A DNA stretch of 64,000 bases from Fictibacillus nanhaiensis (GCF_019801215.1 NZ_JAHVJO010000003.1:310001-374000); one strand, 5' to 3'; positions 42,485 through 50,979 are shown, counted from the first letter of the stretch. The notes: generated from the letters alone by a model not told the origin. Numbers and translations are program-made.

Positions 42485-43255
42485 TTATTTTCCTGTGAAC
42501 GCAGGTTTTCTCTTTTCTAAAAATGCGTGTAATCCTTCTTGATGATCTTTTGATTCTCCAGCAATTTTCTGTGCTTGTGCTTCATACTCAAGCATTTCAT
42601 TCAGATCGCTTTCCCAGCTTTTATTCAAATAGCGTTTAATAAGTCCGATTGCTTTTGTCGGCATGTTTGCAAGTTTCTCTGCATACGTTTCCACTTCAAG
42701 CATGAACTCTTCTTCGCTTACCGTTTTCGTTACAAGACCCAACTCTTGTGCTTGCTCTGCTGTGATTTTCTCACCCATGACAGCAAGCTCCATCGCTTTC
42801 GCGTGGCCGACTAGACGCGGCAAGAAATAGAGGTTTCCAGAGTCAGGCACTAATCCAACATGAATAAACGCCTCTATAAAACTCGCTTTCTCGCTCGCGA
42901 TACGAAAATCACATGCAAGCGCTAAGCTCATTCCTGCACCAGCTGCTACACCATTTACCGCTGCGATAACCGGTTTTTCCATTGCGACTAATGCCTGCAC
43001 CATCGGATTGTAGCCTTTACGAAGAACTTCACCATAATCCGTATCCGTTGACCCTGAAAGGTCCTGACCAGAACAGAACGCACGGCCCGCTCCCGTAATG
43101 ACGACAGCTCTTACGTTAGAGTCTTTATTCGCTTCTTTAATCGCTGAAACCATTTCTTTATGCATAAGTGAAGTAAAAGCATTCAGCTTGTCAGGACGGT
43201 TTAATGTAATCCAAGCGGTCTTTCCTCTTGTTTCGTAGCTTATCGTTTCAAACAT
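42485..43255 (-). CDS. paaG: Crotonase, likely 1,2-epoxyphenylacetyl-CoA isomerase PaaG
   Basis: 256-aa crotonase: AFCSGQDLSG, VNGVAAGAGMSLALACDFRIAS, FIEAFIHVGLVPDSGNLYFLPRLVG. SGQDL and VPDSG-x-x-xFLPRLVG are typical of PaaG, which converts the ring epoxide to the oxepin; the second catalytic Glu is replaced by the Asp of PDSG. AGGAGG is 6 nt before ATG 43255; an ATG two codons earlier touches the RBS. It lies between the ALDH and another crotonase. Confidence 0.85.
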   Translation of the reverse strand: MFETISYETRGKTAWITLNRPDKLNAFTSLMHKEMVSAIKEANKDSNVRAVVITGAGRAFCSGQDLSGSTDTDYGEVLRKGYNPMVQALVAMEKPVIAAVNGVAAGAGMSLALACDFRIASEKASFIEAFIHVGLVPDSGNLYFLPRLVGHAKAMELAVMGEKITAEQAQELGLVTKTVSEEEFMLEVETYAEKLANMPTKAIGLIKRYLNKSWESDLNEMLEYEAQAQKIAGESKDHQEGLHAFLEKRKPAFTGK

Positions 43256-43265
43256 GGTCATCCTC

Positions 43266-44042
43266 CTACTTTCCTTTAAACTCTGCAGGACGTTTTTCAA
43301 CAAAAGCTTTCATGCCTTCTTTTTGGTCCTGTGATGAGAATAATAGGTAAAAGTTTTTTCGTTCAAACTGCATGCCCTCATACGTTGAATAATCGATAGA
43401 TTTGTAGACTGTTTCTTTAATTAATCGAACGGATAACGGTGCTCTTGAAGCAACAAGCCTCGCATATTTTTTTGCTTCATCTAAAACAAGTTCAGGAGCA
43501 ATCACCCTGTTGATCACCCCATACTGCAGGGCATCACCTGCTGTCATCGGATCACCTAACCATAGCCATTCAAGAGCTTTTTTCTGTCCCATCAGCTTTG
43601 TGAGCTTCACTGTTCCCCCAGCTCCAGGCATCACGCCAAGCTTAATTTCGGGAAATCCAAACTGTGCGTTTTCAGCAGCAAACAGTATATCTGCACAAAG
43701 CGCAAGTTCAAAGCCGCCACCAAAGCAATATCCGTTCACTGCCCCAATAATAGGCTTTTTAATCGTTGCAAGACGGTCCCACTCTTTAAACTGATTTAAT
43801 AGTTCAAGAGAAACGCTGTCGTCTTCTTTCATCTCATCAATGTCGGCACCTGCGGCAAACGCACGCTCACTGCCAGTTAAAACAATCGCTTTTACCTCGT
43901 CATTACAGTCAAACGCTTCAAAAGCATTTAAAAGCTCCGTAACCATCGGCCGGTTAATCGCGTTAAGTACACGAGGCCGATTTAATTGAATTAAGGCAAT
44001 CCCATCTTCAACAGAGGTTATGATTGTCTCAAAATTACTCAT
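43266..44042 (-). CDS. Crotonase (enoyl-CoA hydratase, PaaF/oxepin-CoA pathway)
   Basis: 258-aa crotonase: AFAAGADIDEM, VNGYCFGGGFELALCADILFA and FGFPEIKLGVMPGAGGTVKLTKLMG; both catalytic glutamate positions look intact, as in PaaF. Start ATG 44042 with GAGG 6 nt before; the earlier GTG overlaps the RBS. It overlaps the EthD gene by 8 bp. With the crotonases at 37505 and 42485 this is the third in the cluster, more than the canonical PaaF and PaaG, so one may stand in for the missing PaaZ hydrolase domain. Confidence 0.8.
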   Translation of the reverse strand: MSNFETIITSVEDGIALIQLNRPRVLNAINRPMVTELLNAFEAFDCNDEVKAIVLTGSERAFAAGADIDEMKEDDSVSLELLNQFKEWDRLATIKKPIIGAVNGYCFGGGFELALCADILFAAENAQFGFPEIKLGVMPGAGGTVKLTKLMGQKKALEWLWLGDPMTAGDALQYGVINRVIAPELVLDEAKKYARLVASRAPLSVRLIKETVYKSIDYSTYEGMQFERKNFYLLFSSQDQKEGMKAFVEKRPAEFKGK

Positions 44043-44340
44043 TGATTTCCTCACCGATCATGAGCGTTACAAGGTCAGCTGCAAAACTCATCAAGTCTTT
44101 TCCAGATGCTTTCCCTTCGTCAGACTTCATCGCTGCTTTCAAAGCATCATGGTCGTCGTAATACATTTCACAGAGGATGTGGTATTCACTTTTACCCATT
44201 GGCGACCCGACAATCTTTGTTACTTCCATTTTGCGAAGTCCTGGAATCTGTTTTGTAATCTCGGTATGATGTCCAAAATAGTGCTCTTCAAACTGTTCGA
44301 TATTCTCCGGTGTTTTGTAAAGTGCGATAAGTTTTACCAT
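44035..44340 (-). CDS. EthD family protein
   Basis: 101-aa ferredoxin-like alpha/beta barrel. MVKLIALYKTPENIEQFEEHYFGHHTEI and GKSEYHILCEMYYDD are EthD-like, and the conserved His pair is present. EthD-type proteins are often encoded inside aromatic-degradation clusters, with unclear function (protein stabilisation or small-molecule rearrangement). GGGAGG lies before ATG 44340. It occupies the slot where PaaE is encoded in E. coli but bears no resemblance to a reductase. Confidence 0.8.
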   Translation of the reverse strand: MVKLIALYKTPENIEQFEEHYFGHHTEITKQIPGLRKMEVTKIVGSPMGKSEYHILCEMYYDDHDALKAAMKSDEGKASGKDLMSFAADLVTLMIGEEINE

Positions 44341-44376
44341 GTGTGTTTCCTCCCTATTTTAAAACTCATATTATAT

Positions 44377-44877
44377 TTAGCCCATATCAGCAACTGGTTT
44401 CATTGCCTCAAACGGGTTCTTACACGATTTGCAATACAGAATGCTTCGACAGGCGGTCGGACCAAATATATTTTCCATCGTTACATAGGTTGATCCGCAG
44501 TATGGACAGTCGATCTCCCAAGGCTCTCCCATCACGTGGTTTGCAGGAGGCGGTGAGATGCCAAACTCTTTTAATCGAGTGCGGCCTTCAGGTGTAATCC
44601 TGTCTGTCGTCCATGCTGGTGTGAATACAAAATTCACTTCTGCCGATAAAATTCCTTCCAGCTGTTCCACTGCTTTTTTAATGTCTCTTTCGATGATGTG
44701 CAGAGCAGGACAACCTGAAAAAGTAGGAAGTACAGATATCTTTACTTTTCCTTCATTTACTTCAACTTCGTGTACCATTCCAAGGTCCAATATGCTGACG
44801 GAGGCGATTTCAGGATCCTTCACTTTCCCAAGCGCGTCCATAACGGTATCGGTCATGCTGTTTTTTAATTCGGACAC
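44377..44877 (-). CDS. paaD: Phenylacetyl-CoA epoxidase assembly protein PaaD
   Basis: 166-aa MIP18/DUF59 protein with C-terminal zinc ribbon. N-terminal part: VMDALGKVKDPEIASVSILDLGMV and FSGCPALHIIERDI. C-terminal CPYCGSTYVT...FGPTACRSILYCKSCKNPF has the Cys pairs of PaaD. Thought to mature metal centres of the PaaAC oxygenase or its reductase. GTG 44877 is chosen: AAGGAG touches the first ATG but is 9 nt from this GTG. Confidence 0.9.
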   Translation of the reverse strand: MSELKNSMTDTVMDALGKVKDPEIASVSILDLGMVHEVEVNEGKVKISVLPTFSGCPALHIIERDIKKAVEQLEGILSAEVNFVFTPAWTTDRITPEGRTRLKEFGISPPPANHVMGEPWEIDCPYCGSTYVTMENIFGPTACRSILYCKSCKNPFEAMKPVADMG

Positions 44878-44903
44878 GGGGTTCATCTCCTTTCTTAATC
44901 GTC

Positions 44904-45710
44904 TTACCAGCCAGTAGAAGGGTTTGTTGCATATACTTCTGAAAGAGTTGAAAGAGCGTGCTTCAAATCTTCTGTGTGAACACCGTTTCTCCCATTGCCT
45001 CTTTCCATTCGAGGTTCACCTGGGTAATTGGCTCCCACTTCTTTGAAAACAGCTTCCATTTTGTTCGTCCAGCGTTTTTTCATTACCGCTTCATCGTCTA
45101 TAAAATTCGCTTTAACAATATCAGCATACGATGGCCCTAATGTAAGCACACCGCCAAAGTCTTTCCATACCTTTTCAATAGCCGTATTCATCCGTTTGAT
45201 CGCTTCATCTGTACTTGTCATCAGCTGCTTGAACCAGATCTCCCAATGCATGAGGTGATAGTATTGTTCTGTCATGATTTTTCGAGCAGCTTCAGCTAAC
45301 GGCTCATAAGCAGAATGGCGCAGTGAATCAAGGCGAATCTGCTTGTGTACGGCATAGAAGTAATTTCTGACGACTGCAAATGCCCAATCATAATCAGGTT
45401 CTTTCAAATACGTACCTGGTCCGTTCACTTCTTCTAAAATAATAGCGTTGCGAAATTTTTCAACTGAGCGCAAGTGTGCAATTTTGTCTGCATCTCCTTC
45501 ACCTAAACCTTCGAGCAGATTATAGTAAAGGTTTGCATGTCCCATCATGTCCTGACTGATTGAAGAGAAGGCAACATCCTCTTCAATATGAGGCGCTAGA
45601 CCTAACCATTCTGATCCACGAAAGGACAGAATAAAATCGTCATCTGCCAGCTGATAGAGGAGCTCGATCAATGCTTCTTTCTCTTGTGGTTTCACTGTTT
45701 CCTGTGTCAT
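44904..45710 (-). CDS. paaC: Phenylacetyl-CoA 1,2-epoxidase structural subunit PaaC
   Basis: 268-aa ferritin-like subunit that forms the catalytic heterodimer with PaaA. DDDFILSFRGSEWLGLAPHIEEDVAFSSISQDMMGHANLYYNLL and YDWAFAVVRNYFYAVHKQIRLDSL are typical. ATG 45710 overlaps the PaaB stop (TAATG) and has GGGGAG 7 nt upstream; the longer frame runs through paaB. Confidence 0.93.
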   Translation of the reverse strand: MTQETVKPQEKEALIELLYQLADDDFILSFRGSEWLGLAPHIEEDVAFSSISQDMMGHANLYYNLLEGLGEGDADKIAHLRSVEKFRNAIILEEVNGPGTYLKEPDYDWAFAVVRNYFYAVHKQIRLDSLRHSAYEPLAEAARKIMTEQYYHLMHWEIWFKQLMTSTDEAIKRMNTAIEKVWKDFGGVLTLGPSYADIVKANFIDDEAVMKKRWTNKMEAVFKEVGANYPGEPRMERGNGRNGVHTEDLKHALSTLSEVYATNPSTGW

Positions 45711-46054
45711 TAATTGTCTCCCCTTCCGCCAAGAATGTGCTGTTCTGTAAATTGCTCTTGATTGTAGTCGCGCCATTTCTTCTTTAAATATCCGTACCCT
45801 TTTGTCTCTCTGTACTCCTTATCGAGTCTCTTAAGCATCTCTCTTTCATCCTGATTGAGTCCGCGTATGTTCTCTCTTTTCACAACCCAAATATCAGCAA
45901 CGGTCTCTCTTCTAAAAAAATTCTCTTTTGCCATGATGAGTGCCATGTCAGCATTCGGAGCGAGCAAGCTGAAACTGTGCTGAAAAGGTGATTTATCTGT
46001 CTTCTTACTAAATACTTCATAAACGTTATAAAATTCATTTTTCGGTTCGTTCAC
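45710..46054 (-). CDS. paaB: Phenylacetyl-CoA 1,2-epoxidase subunit PaaB
   Basis: 114-aa subunit that bridges PaaAC heterodimers in the larger complex. NEFYNVYEVFSKKTDKSPFQH, SLLAPNADMALIMAKENFFRR and DIWVVKRENIRG are conserved. GTG start at 46054 with GGGAGAG 11 nt upstream. Between paaA (24 nt) and paaC (overlap), so a single operon. Confidence 0.93.
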   Translation of the reverse strand: MNEPKNEFYNVYEVFSKKTDKSPFQHSFSLLAPNADMALIMAKENFFRRETVADIWVVKRENIRGLNQDEREMLKRLDKEYRETKGYGYLKKKWRDYNQEQFTEQHILGGRGDN

Positions 46055-46078
46055 GTTTGTTGTCTCTCCCTTCCGCTG

Positions 46079-47044
46079 TTAGATCGCCTTTTTAGCAGCC
46101 AGTGCTTCACGGACCCACTCGTTATTTTTGTATGAGCGGCGGCGCAAGTCCAAGCGATTTTGTGATTGTGGTCCGTTTCCTGAAACGATCTGTTTAAATT
46201 CGCTCCAGTCGGCATCTTTGTATACCCACATTTGGCTGTCTTCGTCAAAATGAATCGTTTCATCTGGAATTGTTAATCCAAGTGACCAAATACGCGGAAT
46301 GTATTTAGTAAAAAATTCTTGTCGAAGGTCTTCATTCGTTTTTGTACGGATCTTATACATGATGTTCTTATCTGCATTGGAGTTCCCAGTTTCCTTAGCC
46401 GATTTTGGTCCAAAGAACATAATGAGTGCTTCCCACCAGCGGTTTAGTGCGTCTTGCAGCATTTCACGTTGTTCTTTAGAGCCCTCTGCCATCGCTAAAA
46501 TAATGCTTTCACCGTGCTGAGCGTGGAATACTTCTTCTGCACATATACGCTTTAACGCCCGAGCGTATGGACCATAAGAAGAATCCAGCATCATGCTTTG
46601 TGAGATGATTGCTGCTCCATCTACGAGCCATGCGATGATTCCAGCATCTCCCCATGTAGGTGCATCCATATGAAAGACATTGTGAAATTTTAACTTTCCT
46701 GAAAAAAGATCTTCCATGATGTCATGACGCGTTTTTCCTAGCGGTGCCATTAAATCCTCTGCTACACGAAGCAGCAATTGACCATGCCCCATCTCATCCT
46801 GTACCTTAGCCATGATCGCAAGCTTACGGTGCAGTGACGGCGCTTTAGGTACCCACTCTTTCTCTGGAAGCGCTCCCATAATTTCCGAAATGCCATGCAT
46901 AGAAATTAAACGTATCAGCTGTAAACGATAATCGGCAGGCATCCAATCATCCGGTTCAATTTTCTCCCCAGCATTAATACGATCAAGAAAATGCGTCATC
47001 TTTTCGTCTTCACTAAGTTGACTAAAGCTCATCCCAACAGTCAT
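46079..47044 (-). CDS. paaA: Phenylacetyl-CoA 1,2-epoxidase catalytic subunit PaaA
   Basis: 321-aa di-iron oxygenase subunit that epoxidises phenylacetyl-CoA with O2. Ferritin-like helices carry the ligands, with QDEMGHGQLLLRVAEDL and EEVFHAQHGESIILAMAEG as ExxH motifs, and the substrate region DAPTWGDAGIIAWLVDG. GGAGGGG precedes ATG 47044. A palindrome shared with paaK lies 21 nt upstream of the start. The reductase PaaE that feeds electrons in E. coli is not in this cluster, so another ferredoxin reductase must serve. Confidence 0.94.
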   Translation of the reverse strand: MTVGMSFSQLSEDEKMTHFLDRINAGEKIEPDDWMPADYRLQLIRLISMHGISEIMGALPEKEWVPKAPSLHRKLAIMAKVQDEMGHGQLLLRVAEDLMAPLGKTRHDIMEDLFSGKLKFHNVFHMDAPTWGDAGIIAWLVDGAAIISQSMMLDSSYGPYARALKRICAEEVFHAQHGESIILAMAEGSKEQREMLQDALNRWWEALIMFFGPKSAKETGNSNADKNIMYKIRTKTNEDLRQEFFTKYIPRIWSLGLTIPDETIHFDEDSQMWVYKDADWSEFKQIVSGNGPQSQNRLDLRRRSYKNNEWVREALAAKKAI

Positions 47045-47064
47045 GTTAATCCCCTCCTGTAATA

Positions 47065-47083
47065 TTACGTTTTATTACCGTAA
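47065..47083. promoter_or_regulatory. Palindromic operator-like site before paaA
   Basis: TTACGTTTTATTACCGTAA: half-sites TTACG and CGTAA nine bases apart. The paaK promoter region holds a matching site at 48500 with the same half-site spacing and 14 of 19 identical bases. Confidence 0.6.
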
Positions 47084-47115
47084 TTATAAAATAACGTCAT
47101 ATGTTTAAACAATGG

Positions 47116-48444
47116 TTAAACACCCATTTTATTCTGAACATGCTTAACCACTCGGATCGCTTTTCCTTCAGAACGCGGAATTGCCTTTGGTGGAAACACT
47201 TTAATATCCAACGAGACAAGACAGGTGTTTTTGACTTTCTGTTTGATTGTCTGTTTTAAAAGCTCTGTAGCTGTATGTGATTCATTCCCATTCGTTAATG
47301 CGTAAAGCTTTTCACTCATCTCTACATGCAGTTCAATATGTTCTTTTAAACCTTCTGTTAACACATGAACTTGGTAATGAGGAACAATATCTTCTATTGA
47401 TAAGAGGCAGTTTTCTATCTCTGACGGAAAGACATTTACTCCCCGTACGATAATCATATCGTCAATTCTGCCTTTTACACGGCTCATGCGAAGCGTTGTT
47501 CTGCCACAACGGCAAGGCTCACGATCCAGTGAAGCAATATCTCCTGTTCGGTAACGGATGACGGGAAACGCTTCCTTCGTTAAGCTCGTAAATACAAGTT
47601 CGCCGTACTCCCCGTCTTGCATAGGTTCAAGCGTTTTTGGATTGATGATCTCAGTGATAAAATGATCATCCATAATATGCAATCCATTCTGTGCCTCGTG
47701 GCATTCCATCGCTACACCAGGACCCATAACCTCGCTTAGGCCATAAATATCCATCGCTTTAATTCCCAGCTTTTCTTCTAACGTTGCTCTCATTTCTTCA
47801 GACCAAGGCTCTGCACCGAAAATCCCATATTTTAATGAGGTGGCTTTTGGATTTAGCCCGAGTTCCTCCATCTTTTCAGCAATGGTTAAAATATATGAAG
47901 GTGTTCCACAAATGACTTGAGGCTTGAAGTCTTCTATCAGTAAAATCTGCCGCTCCGTATTGCCCCCTGAAACAGGAACTGTAACCATCCCAATCCGTTC
48001 TGAACCATAATGAAGCCCAAGTCCACCTGTAAAAAGACCGTAACCGTATGCATTATGAAGAACATGACCTGGCTCTCCGCCCGCAATGGCGATGGACCTA
48101 GCCACCATATCACTCCATCTATCAATGTCACCTTCTGTATACCCAACTACAGTCGGTTTGCCGCTCGTTCCTGAAGACGCATGAAGACGAACGAGATGCT
48201 CTTGAGGAACGGCAAAAAGTCCAAAAGGATAGTGATCCCGAAGATCTTTCTTAACAGTAAAAGGAAGTTTTTGCAAATCTTGAAGGATTTCAATGGAACA
48301 TGGCTGGATGTCTCTTTCATCAAAAGCATTCTTGTAAAAAGGTACGTTTTCATAAACAGCAGTGACGGTTTGCTTTAAACGGTGCAGCTGAAGTTCTTCC
48401 TTCTCATCACGATTCATACATTCCACTTTAGGATGGAGGATCAT
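47116..48444 (-). CDS. paaK: Phenylacetate-CoA ligase PaaK
   Basis: 442-aa ATP-dependent ligase activating phenylacetate to phenylacetyl-CoA, the first step and the source of the PaaX effector. P-loop-like ASSGTSGKPTVVGYTEGD, adenylate core GIFGAEPWSEEMRATLE and IYGLSEVMGPGVAMEC, hinge FPVIRYRTGDIASLD, and C-terminal GRIDDMIIVRGVNVFPSEIE. GGGAG lies 10 nt before ATG 48444. It has its own control region (cre plus palindrome) and precedes paaABCD by 71 nt. Confidence 0.94.
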   Translation of the reverse strand: MILHPKVECMNRDEKEELQLHRLKQTVTAVYENVPFYKNAFDERDIQPCSIEILQDLQKLPFTVKKDLRDHYPFGLFAVPQEHLVRLHASSGTSGKPTVVGYTEGDIDRWSDMVARSIAIAGGEPGHVLHNAYGYGLFTGGLGLHYGSERIGMVTVPVSGGNTERQILLIEDFKPQVICGTPSYILTIAEKMEELGLNPKATSLKYGIFGAEPWSEEMRATLEEKLGIKAMDIYGLSEVMGPGVAMECHEAQNGLHIMDDHFITEIINPKTLEPMQDGEYGELVFTSLTKEAFPVIRYRTGDIASLDREPCRCGRTTLRMSRVKGRIDDMIIVRGVNVFPSEIENCLLSIEDIVPHYQVHVLTEGLKEHIELHVEMSEKLYALTNGNESHTATELLKQTIKQKVKNTCLVSLDIKVFPPKAIPRSEGKAIRVVKHVQNKMGV

Positions 48445-48468
48445 TCATTTTCATCTCCCTTTGTAATA

Positions 48469-48482
48469 TGTAAGCGATTACA
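48469..48482. promoter_or_regulatory. cre-type (CcpA) site before paaK
   Basis: TGTAAGCGATTACA fits TGWNANCGNTNWCA at every defined position. It would place phenylacetate use under carbon catabolite repression. Confidence 0.65.
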
Positions 48483-48499
48483 TTTGAGAATAAAAAATA

Positions 48500-48518
48500 T
48501 GACGTTTTTATACCGTCG
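48500..48518. promoter_or_regulatory. Palindromic operator-like site before paaK
   Basis: TGACGTTTTTATACCGTCG: half-sites GACG and CGTC nine bases apart, matching the paaA site at 47065. The rest of the 48519-48700 gap shows nothing assignable. Confidence 0.6.
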
Positions 48519-48698
48519 ACAATTAATCGTGTAATGTTATTTATGTTTAGCTTATCATTTCATTTATTTTTCTGTCAACGTTATGTACGCAGAGGATAAT
48601 TTCTACCACTATAATTTCTTCGTACATCGTTTTTATAAAATTACGCTCTAGTTTTCTAAAGTTTATCCCAACATTATTTATGAAGAAGAGCTAAATAC

Positions 48699-48750
48699 AA
48701 AAAGGCTGACTTCAAGATCACATGACGTGTTCTTATAAATCAGCCTTCTC
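48699..48750 (-). terminator. Terminator of lplJ
   Basis: GGCTGA (48704-48709) pairs with TCAGCC (48740-48745), with a second inner stem AAGATCAC/GTGTTCTT, and CTTTTTG on the minus strand. Confidence 0.75.
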
Positions 48751-48754
48751 TTTA

Positions 48755-49744
48755 TTAATATAGAAGATCCAGAAACTCCTGGCGAGAAACATTACCAAAA
48801 TAATGCACCAAATCGATATCTTCTAACACATTTTCAATCGCATCACGATCATAACGGATACCGTTTAATCTGTTTTCGATATCTGACACGTCACCCACTC
48901 CAAAGAAGTCTCCAAAAATCTTAATCTCTTGAATGATTCCTTTTACAATATGAAGACGAACATCGATTGATCCTGCTGCAAATCGGTTCGATAGCTCTAC
49001 ATTAAATTTAGGTGACTTACCATAGTTCCAATCCCAGTTCGCATAACGCTCTCTGGAGATTTTACGAATCTCTTCCCAATCTTTCTCTGTTAATTCGTAC
49101 TTTGGAATCGATTCTAACTCTTCAAACAAGTAAGTTAAGAGTGTTTCTTTAAATTCTTCCATCGTCATGTCTTCATCTAAATGTTCTCTGATGTTCGTCA
49201 CACGGCTTCGAATTGATTTAATGCCCTTCGATTCAATTTTATCCATACGTACGTTCAGTGCAGAAACAACATTCTCGATTTCAGAATCAAAAAGAAGTGT
49301 TCCATGGCTGAACATTCTGCCCTTTGTTGAGAACTGTGCGTTACCCGAAATCTTTTTACCTTCTGCAAGAATATCGTTGCGTCCGCTTAACTCAGCATTC
49401 ACTCCGAGCTTTTTTAACGCTTTTACAACTGGATCGGTAAACTTTTTAAAATCATGAAAAGAGTTTCCGTCATCCTTCGTAATAAAGCTAAAGTTCAAGT
49501 TTCCAAGATCATGATAAACAGCACCGCCGCCAGATAGGCGCCGAACTACATGAAGACCTTCTTCACGTACATATTCCGCATTAATCTCTTCAACGGTATT
49601 TTGATTCTTACCAATAATAATGGAAGGTTCATTTATATAAAAAAGCAAATACGATTCATTGATGTCCAAATGCTTTAGAGCGAATTCTTCAATCGCCAGA
49701 TTCACTCTTGGGTCTGTAATATTTTCATTATCAATAAAAAGCAT
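48755..49744 (-). CDS. lplJ: Lipoate-protein ligase
   Basis: 329-aa enzyme that attaches free lipoate to E2 and GcvH proteins via lipoyl-AMP. Motifs: RRLSGGGAVYHDLGNLNFSFI (lipoate-AMP loop), GRNDILAEGKKISGNAQ with the catalytic Lys, and SHGTLLFDSEIE. The C-terminal accessory domain is present (about 250-329). Immediately downstream of an MBL hydrolase, as in the B. subtilis yhfI-lplJ pair. The bkd E2 at 26907 is a likely client. Confidence 0.93.
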   Translation of the reverse strand: MLFIDNENITDPRVNLAIEEFALKHLDINESYLLFYINEPSIIIGKNQNTVEEINAEYVREEGLHVVRRLSGGGAVYHDLGNLNFSFITKDDGNSFHDFKKFTDPVVKALKKLGVNAELSGRNDILAEGKKISGNAQFSTKGRMFSHGTLLFDSEIENVVSALNVRMDKIESKGIKSIRSRVTNIREHLDEDMTMEEFKETLLTYLFEELESIPKYELTEKDWEEIRKISRERYANWDWNYGKSPKFNVELSNRFAAGSIDVRLHIVKGIIQEIKIFGDFFGVGDVSDIENRLNGIRYDRDAIENVLEDIDLVHYFGNVSRQEFLDLLY

Positions 49745-49772
49745 GTAATTTCTCCTCTTTCAGTCCCTATCA

Positions 49773-50507
49773 TTAAGCTCCCCACGTCCAGCCGGAAGAG
49801 GCAAGCTCTATCTTTTTGTTATACACCTCTTTTGCCTCTGTGACAAGCTGTGACAACTGACCAAAATGAGGAAGATGTGTCAGAAGCAGATGGCTCACTT
49901 CAGATTGTTGAGCCAGCTTCCCACAATCCTCAGATGTCATGTGACCTGGACCACTTCCATCCATTCCTTTATAAAAATTGCATTCTGCTATCAATAGATC
50001 AGCTTGTGTGCTGAAAGGAACCAGTTCAGGGACCAACGCAGTGTCAGCTGTGTAAACGACTGTGTTTATACCGTCGGTTATACGCATGGCGTAGCAAACG
50101 GCAGCATGCTTTGTAAGTTGAAACGTAATCGTAAATGGCCCTACTTTTAATTCACGTGAAGGATCATACGCAATTCCTTTTGTATGCTGCGCGTAAGTAA
50201 GCGAAAGTAGTCCTCCTTCATCTTCCTTATGTCCATAGATTGGCAATGTCTTTATTCCTTCTTGCAAAAAAGACTGAATTAGACGGCTATATTGAAGTAC
50301 ACCAATGTCAGCCACATGATCTGCGTGATAGTGGGACAAAACTACGGCATCAAGTTGTTCTGGCTTTATGTATTTTTGAAGCTGAGAGAGCACCCCGCTA
50401 CCACAATCGATAAGCAAGTTAAATCCTTCACTTTGCAATAAATAGCCTGATGTGGCTTCCCCAGCACCTGGATACCCACCCCAATAGCCTAAAACAGTAA
50501 GTTTCAT
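49773..50507 (-). CDS. MBL-fold metallo-hydrolase (YhfI-like)
   Basis: 244-aa metallo-beta-lactamase-fold protein of the RNase Z-like group. Zinc motif SHYHADHVAD (His59, His61, Asp63, His64), then ICECNFYK-like IAECNFYKG and LLTHLPH with further ligands, and VYTADTALVPE. B. subtilis YhfI occupies the same place before lplJ. Substrate unknown; phosphodiesterase activity is likely from the family. Confidence 0.85.
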   Translation of the reverse strand: MKLTVLGYWGGYPGAGEATSGYLLQSEGFNLLIDCGSGVLSQLQKYIKPEQLDAVVLSHYHADHVADIGVLQYSRLIQSFLQEGIKTLPIYGHKEDEGGLLSLTYAQHTKGIAYDPSRELKVGPFTITFQLTKHAAVCYAMRITDGINTVVYTADTALVPELVPFSTQADLLIAECNFYKGMDGSGPGHMTSEDCGKLAQQSEVSHLLLTHLPHFGQLSQLVTEAKEVYNKKIELASSGWTWGA

Positions 50508-50593
50508 GAATTAATTCCTCCGTTTCATGTTTGTTCTTTAAGATTATCAAAGTCATATGAAAGCTTCCATGCTTTTATAGAAAAAGCAACTCA

Positions 50594-50622
50594 AGAAAAA
50601 AACACCGAAGATTTTCGGTGCT
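50594..50622 (-). terminator. Terminator of the YmaF-like gene
   Basis: Minus-strand CACCGAA-ATC-TTCGGTG hairpin followed by TTTTTTTC. Confidence 0.8.
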
Positions 50623-50649
50623 TCTACAGTCAGTTTACCCCTCATTTCG

Positions 50650-50979
50650 CTAAGGCATTACATTCTTTCCTGTTGTGCCTGAATATTGATGAGTATGTCC
50701 GTCATTAAAGGTGGTCGTTCCGGAAAACATATGATAATGTGTTCCATCACCCGTATAAACCGGCGGCCCAGTCGTTCCTGAGAATTGGTGAACATGACCG
50801 TCATCAAAAGTAGTTGTTCCTTCATATGAATGAACATGCCCCATCGTGTTATTTGCTGCATTCGTTACCCCTTCAACCGTGTGTGAATGACCGAAATTAA
50901 CTGAGGTTTGAGTCTCATACGAATGAACATGCAATTGCCTGTTATTCCATCGAATATGTTCAATATCATGATCGTGCAC
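50650..50979 (-). CDS. YmaF family histidine-rich repeat protein
   Basis: 109-aa soluble protein built of about five tandem 17-22-residue units, each with a His-x-His cluster followed by a Gly/Thr-rich turn: HVHSYETQTSVNFGHSH, GHVHSYEGTTTFDDGH, VHQFSGTTGP, HYHMFSGTTTFNDGHTH, QYSGTTG. The pattern predicts a small beta structure with many metal-capable His. YmaF-like proteins are found in sporeformers; their function is unknown, and metal binding or coat/envelope association is inference. RBS AGGGAGG before ATG 50979. Monocistronic. Confidence 0.85.
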   Translation of the reverse strand: MHDHDIEHIRWNNRQLHVHSYETQTSVNFGHSHTVEGVTNAANNTMGHVHSYEGTTTFDDGHVHQFSGTTGPPVYTGDGTHYHMFSGTTTFNDGHTHQYSGTTGKNVMP

